A DNA stretch of 5,832 nt from an uncultured Clostridia bacterium (lineage in GTDB: Bacteria > Bacillota_A > Clostridia > Peptostreptococcales > Anaerovoracaceae), in NCBI GenBank assembly GCA_945873875.1, contig CAMCER010000055.1:1-5832 (forward strand), in the 5' to 3' direction. Of the stretch, positions 5,598 to 5,832 are shown piece by piece (positions within the stretch are counted from its first letter, which is position 1; each line of letters starts with the position of its first letter). Position numbers and translations under genes: made by a program. Under the pieces are notes generated by a model. That model did not search any database. It was given only the letters and a program-made list of their open reading frames with translations, and was not told the DNA's origin.

Positions 5598-5625
5598 ATT
5601 ATACATATCTGTTTTTTCAAGTCAA
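5598..5625 (-). promoter_or_regulatory. sigma-A promoter of trpB2
   Basis: On the minus strand a -35 box TTGACT (5625-5620) and a perfect -10 box TATAAT (5603-5598) are separated by 16 nt. Transcription would start near 5591, about 20 nt before T-box Stem I. The upstream 5626-5656 is a run of A and T tracts resembling an UP element. An imperfect inverted repeat, TTGACTTGA (5625-5617) and TCAAGTTAA (5589-5581), brackets the -10 box. Confidence 0.8.
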
Positions 5626-5668
5626 ATTTTTTTGGCAGAAATTTTAAAATTTTTTTCGGACCCTGCGG

Positions 5669-5739
5669 CCATACACATCTCACCGCCCCGCGCATGCACA
5701 CCTCGCCAACCCACACCATACACATCTTGCCAACCCCCG
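5669..5739. repeat. Three imperfect tandem repeats of about 24 bp
   Basis: Units begin at 5669 (CCATACACATCT then CACCGCCCCGC), 5692 (GCATGCACACCT then CGCCAACCCACA) and 5716 (CCATACACATCT then TGCCAACCCCCG). The first and third share an exact 12-mer, and the second and third share GCCAACCC. The block is GC-rich and lies beside a strongly AT-rich stretch upstream of the trpB2 promoter. No function is evident. Confidence 0.6.
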
Positions 5740-5832
5740 CGCCATGGACCGAACAAGTTTTAACCATAATTTCTATATCGTGGATTGTCAAACTAAGTGC
5801 AACACTGCGTCGTAGAAGACTTCATAAGGGGT
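5740..5832. other. Non-coding right edge, possible insertion-sequence border
   Basis: No complete gene is seen. GATTGTCAAACTAAGTGCAACAC (near 5774-5796) resembles from memory the ends of some Firmicute IS30-like elements. The last bases, TAAGGGG (5825-5831), could be a ribosome binding site for a plus-strand gene starting just outside the window. Both readings are weak without the flanking sequence. Confidence 0.2.

Noticed and set aside
5669..5739. CRISPR array
   Set aside because: The units are contiguous and imperfect with no spacers, and no cas genes are present.
5477..5791. Minus-strand ORF of 104 codons upstream of trpB2
   Set aside because: It spans the tandem repeat, the promoter and T-box Stem I. 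The Cys/Met/Val/Gly-rich translation follows from the DNA repeat, and no ribosome binding site was seen.

Overview
The window looks like a chromosomal locus from a strictly anaerobic, low-to-mid GC Firmicute (Clostridia type). The evidence is a four-subunit ferredoxin-linked 2-oxoacid oxidoreductase, heavy use of AGA/AGG arginine codons, strong AGGAGG-type ribosome binding sites, and two T-box (tRNA-sensing) leaders, which are typical of Firmicutes. Species cannot be named from the sequence alone.

Layout. Positions 1-530 hold a sigma-A promoter (70-98) and a T-box leader (about 179-420) ending in an intrinsic terminator. They precede a plus-strand operon encoding the gamma, delta, alpha and beta subunits of a pyruvate/2-ketoisovalerate-type ferredoxin oxidoreductase (531-3629). 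A 35-codon ORF (3679-3786) with its own strong ribosome binding site and a likely extended -10 promoter follows. A bidirectional terminator (3806-3860) separates this unit from a convergent minus-strand gene for a TrpB2-type tryptophan synthase beta chain (5246-3867). That gene has its own promoter (5625-5598) and its own T-box leader (5572-5301). The right end (5640-5832) is non-coding, with a short GC-rich tandem repeat and a possible insertion-sequence edge.

How the parts work together. The two leaders read as amino-acid specific. The trpB2 leader has a UGG (Trp) specifier and a UGGC bulge that matches the G73 discriminator of bacterial tRNA-Trp. The leader before the oxidoreductase reads best as AUC (Ile), with a UGGU bulge that matches A73 of tRNA-Ile. 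T-boxes switch genes on when their tRNA is uncharged. The locus therefore appears to hold two starvation-induced supply routes: reductive carboxylation of an acyl-CoA to a 2-oxoacid precursor of isoleucine, and indole plus serine to tryptophan. The isoleucine assignment of the oxidoreductase is the most informative observation here. It predicts a substrate and a direction of catalysis that the protein sequences alone would not give.
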